DNA of 64,000 nucleotides from Clostridia bacterium (lineage in GTDB: Bacteria > Bacillota > Clostridia > Christensenellales > UMGS416). Location of the stretch: assembly GCA_016938675.1 (NCBI GenBank), contig JAFGUF010000042.1, positions 62,001-126,000 of the forward strand, given 5' to 3'. The position numbers and the translations under genes were made by a program. Below the pieces are notes generated by a model that searched no databases, was not told the origin of the DNA, and worked only from the letters and a program-made list of their open reading frames with translations. Shown piece after piece: positions 63,155-64,000 of the stretch (within the stretch, counting starts at the first letter, position 1; every line of letters starts with the position of its first letter).

Positions 63155-64000
63155 GTGAGAAAAAATGCTAATTTAATCGCATGGATAATGATGGCGGTCG
63201 TATTCATAGCAGGAATAGTAATATATATTAATACTTTCGGCGGGAAAAGATATCCTGAACAGATGACTGAAGAGCAGGCATACAAACTGATGCAGCAAGA
63301 AGAGCCTGACACATCTGAATATCTTTCAAGCGGAACCACTGTATTTGAAGATATCGCTAACAATGCTGTTACAGGAGTGGCGGCAGGTACATACTACGCA
63401 GCTGACGGAGTAAAAGGATTTTTCCAAAGGCTTTTTAACCCTAAAGAAGCAGATGCGGAGATTCAGGCGCTTAAAGAGCAGGTGCAGGTGCTGGAAACAG
63501 AGCTGGCATTTGCTGAGGCAGTTAGGCAGGAAAATGCAAGGCTGCAGGAATTGCTTGGCTTTGCTGAGGAATATCCCCAGTACGAATATGTGCATGCAAG
63601 AATAATAGCGAGTGACCCAAACAGCTGGTTTATGGAGTTTACAATAAACCGCGGCGCAAATCAGGGAATTGTAGTGAATTCAGCTGTAGTCAACGAGGAT
63701 GGGCTGGTCGGAAGGATAATTGAAGTATATCCGAACTCATCAAAGGTGCTTACAATAATTGACCCCCAAAGCGCAGTGCCTGTGGTGGCGCAGCGTTCGC
63801 GCGACAACGGAATAGCAAAGGGCAGCATTAACCCATATACAGAATATCCTGAAATTAAGATGAGCTATCTTTTAAATGATGCTGACTTAGTGCCGGGCGA
63901 TACGATAGTATCTTCATCTCTGATGGGAATTTTCCCAATGGGCATAGTAGTCGGCGAGGTAAAGGAAGTCGTAAGGCAGGACAGCGCGGAAAAATATGCA
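63155..64000 (+). CDS. mreC: Rod-shape-determining protein MreC (runs off window)
   Basis: The visible 282 codons give an N-terminal membrane helix (about 8-27), a coiled coil (about 95-135, with ALKEQVQVLETELAFAE), and the beta-rich MreC domain with GIVVNSAVVNEDGLVGRI. MreC links MreB to cell-wall enzymes outside the membrane. The start is GTG at 63155 with a GGAGG SD, 23 nt after mreB. The end lies beyond 64000. Confidence 0.95.
   Translation, partial: MRKNANLIAWIMMAVVFIAGIVIYINTFGGKRYPEQMTEEQAYKLMQQEEPDTSEYLSSGTTVFEDIANNAVTGVAAGTYYAADGVKGFFQRLFNPKEADAEIQALKEQVQVLETELAFAEAVRQENARLQELLGFAEEYPQYEYVHARIIASDPNSWFMEFTINRGANQGIVVNSAVVNEDGLVGRIIEVYPNSSKVLTIIDPQSAVPVVAQRSRDNGIAKGSINPYTEYPEIKMSYLLNDADLVPGDTIVSSSLMGIFPMGIVVGEVKEVVRQDSAEKYA

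Overview
The window looks like a chromosomal segment of a low-to-moderate GC Gram-positive anaerobe of the class Clostridia. The support is the gene content: HslUV, a YvlB/DUF2089 pair, ABC-2 exporters, M56/BlaI regulators, MreBC, and above all a complete oxidative L-ornithine pathway that depends on adenosylcobalamin, as in Stickland-type amino-acid fermenters. A. placement near Peptostreptococcales/Anaerovoracaceae is inference. I see no insertion sequence, prophage, CRISPR array, rRNA or tRNA gene. Vegetative promoters of the type TTGACA-N17-TATAAT and Shine-Dalgarno (SD) sequences are easy to find, and TTG and GTG starts are common.

Layout. 1-460 (-): a DUF2089 regulator followed by the start of a YvlB-like gene. 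787-8740 (+): comM, dprA, trmFO, hslV, hslU, an RNA methyltransferase and a membrane-anchored phosphoesterase, a version of the dprA-topA-trmFO-xerC-hslVU neighbourhood that lacks topA, xerC and codY. 8741-13652 (-): trpS, a YigZ protein and tyrS as one operon, then an ABC-F ATPase. 13928-18730 (+): an ABC-2 exporter (ATPase and two permeases) with a 557-residue acidic anchored protein between ATPase and permeases. 18755-21424 (-): an orphan sugar-type binding lipoprotein, a TSUP transporter and a methyltransferase. 21746-29554 (+): orr-ord-ortA-ortB-oraS-oraE plus a MutL/GlmL-like gene, closed by a terminator. 29836-32680 (+): a BlaI-type repressor and an M56 sensor protease whose reading frame is cut by one in-frame TAG. 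32748-34778 (-): serA-serC. 35341-41614: a DUF1801 protein, a GH3 glycosidase, argF, arcC and a short guanidine-modifying hydrolase. 41664-52436: a lipoprotein, an FmdB zinc ribbon, murA, a lone prepilin-like protein, a TVP38 protein, a beta-propeller/CvpA pair, asnS and a Sua5/TsaC protein, lpdA and a GNAT protein. 52514-64000: an RCC1-repeat membrane protein, argG, argH, an M24 peptidase, a QueG-like Fe-S protein, a zinc ribbon/phosphoesterase pair, proA, maf, mreB and the start of mreC.

How the genes fit. ArgF, ArcC and the deiminase-like hydrolase could convert arginine to citrulline, ornithine, carbamoyl phosphate and ATP. Ornithine would then enter racemase, aminomutase, dehydrogenase and thiolase steps to give alanine and acetyl-CoA. 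ArgG and ArgH can instead convert citrulline to arginine, so ArgF may run in either direction.

Most unusual signals. (1) Four minus-strand genes have a -10-like hexamer only 7-8 nt before the ATG and no SD, suggesting leaderless mRNAs. A fifth possible case is a 31-codon leader ORF that runs through an intrinsic terminator before the deiminase-like gene. (2) The M56 sensor gene has an in-frame amber codon. (3) Two matching dyads, GAGTAA-N5-TTRCYC, lie in the BlaI-type promoter. (4) The ABC-2 exporter carries a large acidic partner protein, and its promoter spacer contains a perfect palindrome.
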